NCBI GenBank assembly: GCA_004297165.1
Contig: SCUJ01000006.1
Location: 868,001 to 932,000 of the forward strand
Length of the DNA: 64,000 nucleotides
Direction of reading: 5' to 3'
Source: Gammaproteobacteria bacterium
GTDB lineage: Bacteria > Pseudomonadota > Gammaproteobacteria > Eutrophobiales > Eutrophobiaceae
Of the stretch, positions 62,611 through 64,000 are shown one piece after another. Numbering within the stretch: the stretch's first letter is position 1; the number at the start of each line of letters is the position of its first letter. The notes beneath the pieces are model-generated. The model saw nothing but the letters and a program-made list of their open reading frames with translations. It had not been told where the DNA came from and made no database searches. The translations under genes and the position numbers were made by a program.

Positions 62611-64000
62611 TCAGAATCGATAGCTTAGCGAGATGCGCAGGCCCCGGCCATCCTGCATGATCATGTCCTGAACATGCTCCTCCGAGCCAGGATCGAAGTA
62701 TTCCGTATCGAATAGGTTATACGCGCTGGCGGATGCCTCCAGGCCGGGCGCCAGCCTGTCGGTCGACAGCGTCAGATTGACGATCGCATGATCGGCAGCG
62801 TTGTCGCCGGCCAGGGTGGGTCGGGAATCCATATACCTGGCATCGATGGCCGCGGTGGCAACATCCATTACCGGCATGGAGAAACTGATTTGACCCAGCC
62901 ATTCCGGGGAACCGATGAGACGGGCGCCCGTCGCGCGGTCGTCCGCATCCTGCCAGCTCACGCTCGCCCGCACGCGCATGCCGTTCGCCCAGCGACGCTC
63001 AGCCTCCAATTCGAGGCCGTTGGTGGAGACCTCGCCGGTATTTACGAACTGTAATTCGCCGTCCGCGGGCCGGGTCATCAGGGCGATGACGTCGGTGATG
63101 TCGTAATGATAAAAGGAGACCGCGAGCCGCAGGCCATTTGGACGGCGCTCCTCCACCACCGCCTCATAGTTACTGATGCGCTCGGGCTGAAGATCGGGGG
63201 CATCGGAATAGGCTGAATTGTAGTAATAATGTTCATAGGCATTCGGATTGCGGAAGGCTGTGCCATAGATGAGCTTGACCGTGGTGGTCTCGCGCAATTG
63301 ATGGATGAGCGCCAGTCGCGGATTGAGAATATCCTGATCGTTGACATCGTAGTAATCGTAGCGCAAACCGGCGTTCAGCAACCAGCCGGGCAGAAAGGCC
63401 ACCTCATCCTGCGCGAACACGCCGTACCGCTTGCTGGAACGCCGGTCGTCGAATTCCAGCAGGTCAAGATCCACGAGATAGGAATATTGATCCTGACGCG
63501 CATTGTCATGGTAATCCGCCCCGAAGATCAGGTGGTGGTTCCCGAAGGGGTGTGCGCCGAACTGGATCTCGGCATCCCACCATTCGGCCCTGGCCGTGTC
63601 CTGGTTGGCGCCGGCCGGCGCCACATCGAAGGTATACAAACCGTCATAGTCGTACTGCGTATAAGACAGCCTCGCGAGCACTTCATAGCGGGACCAGTTC
63701 CCGACATAGGCAGCGCTGAGGGCGGTGCGCCCATCCACTGTCTCGCTGCGGGGATCGTTGAAGGTCTGTCCGTAGGAAGCGGTGGGGAGCCCCTTGGTCC
63801 GCTCCGCGTGCGTCAATTCCAGTTCGAAGCCAAACCCGGAATACTTGCCGAACAGGGTGTAATAGCGGTCATGGTCGAGTCCCTGGGCGATGCCGTTGTT
63901 GTCGGCCGGCGCATCGAATTCGGGGAAATATAGATCGCGGCCCTCGCTGTCCATGATTGAAGCCGACAGCAACAGCTCGCCGCCGTTGGCGAACCCATGT
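62611..64000 (-). CDS. TonB-dependent receptor (partial; N-terminus beyond the window)
   Basis: The frame runs off the right edge; at least 460 residues of barrel are visible. It has AFRNPNAYEHYYY, typical of the barrel region, YNLFDTEYFDPGS near the end, and the terminal aromatic LRISLSYRF. The sequence resembles vitamin B12/siderophore-type and plug-less-loop receptors seen beside YfiR-GGDEF genes. It ends seven bases before yfiR, so the three form one operon. The ligand is unknown. Confidence 0.88.
   Translation of the reverse strand, partial: HGFANGGELLLSASIMDSEGRDLYFPEFDAPADNNGIAQGLDHDRYYTLFGKYSGFGFELELTHAERTKGLPTASYGQTFNDPRSETVDGRTALSAAYVGNWSRYEVLARLSYTQYDYDGLYTFDVAPAGANQDTARAEWWDAEIQFGAHPFGNHHLIFGADYHDNARQDQYSYLVDLDLLEFDDRRSSKRYGVFAQDEVAFLPGWLLNAGLRYDYYDVNDQDILNPRLALIHQLRETTTVKLIYGTAFRNPNAYEHYYYNSAYSDAPDLQPERISNYEAVVEERRPNGLRLAVSFYHYDITDVIALMTRPADGELQFVNTGEVSTNGLELEAERRWANGMRVRASVSWQDADDRATGARLIGSPEWLGQISFSMPVMDVATAAIDARYMDSRPTLAGDNAADHAIVNLTLSTDRLAPGLEASASAYNLFDTEYFDPGSEEHVQDMIMQDGRGLRISLSYRF

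Overview
The window is about 64 kb of GC-rich, densely coded bacterial chromosome, with no stretch over 300 bases lacking a gene. The Cus-type copper efflux genes, an Lhr helicase, a YecA/UPF0149 protein with a SEC-C tail, TonB-dependent receptors, YfiR, MacAB and many lipoprotein signals point to a Gram-negative proteobacterium, most likely a gammaproteobacterium. No rRNA or tRNA gene was seen.

Region 1 (about 1-27 kb) looks like an accessory oxidative island. It holds three of the window's four PQQ-dependent dehydrogenases (1286-3520, 9575-11314, 17238-19433; the fourth is at 52047-54140). It also holds a p-cresol methylhydroxylase-like flavocytochrome pair (19485-21457), a tannase/feruloyl-esterase-like hydrolase, an acyl-activating enzyme, two cupins, a TonB-dependent receptor and a major facilitator transporter. 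Together they could import esters, phenols or alcohols, oxidise them in the periplasm and pass electrons to c-type cytochromes; the substrates are unknown. All four PQQ enzymes carry the W-D-x-D metal-site signature associated with lanthanide use. A ccdAB toxin-antitoxin pair, an HlyD/ABC export operon and a secreted metalloprotease-like protein lie between them. A single-spacer type I-E-like CRISPR remnant sits at 17064-17152 with no cas genes in view.

Region 2 (26.7-34 kb) has a CusRS-like two-component system. It is followed by an array of small secreted hypothetical proteins and a Phd/zeta-like toxin-antitoxin pair, interspersed with copies of a composite palindromic repeat. The array ends in an intact IS630 element that abuts a 137-bp MITE.

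Region 3 (34.1-42 kb) is a copper/silver efflux operon: CusF, CusC, CusB with a fused CusF domain, and CusA. Three unusual genes follow: a Cys-rich protein, a small secreted protein and a cytochrome c with a His/Asp-rich tail. A second MITE copy supplies the stop codon of the last gene.

Region 4 (42-52 kb) has tandem SnoaL-like proteins, a lipoprotein that resembles archaemetzincin but lacks its zinc ligands, two tandem four-helix membrane proteins, a 1429-residue Lhr helicase, a PAS-GGDEF diguanylate cyclase and a secreted double EthD-domain protein.

Region 5 (52-64 kb) has the fourth PQQ dehydrogenase, a MacA-MacB-NodT-type tripartite exporter whose outer-membrane lipoprotein has an N-terminus built from palindromic repeats, a HigBA-type toxin-antitoxin pair with a clear operator, and a TonB receptor-YfiR-GGDEF/EAL signalling operon cut by the window end.
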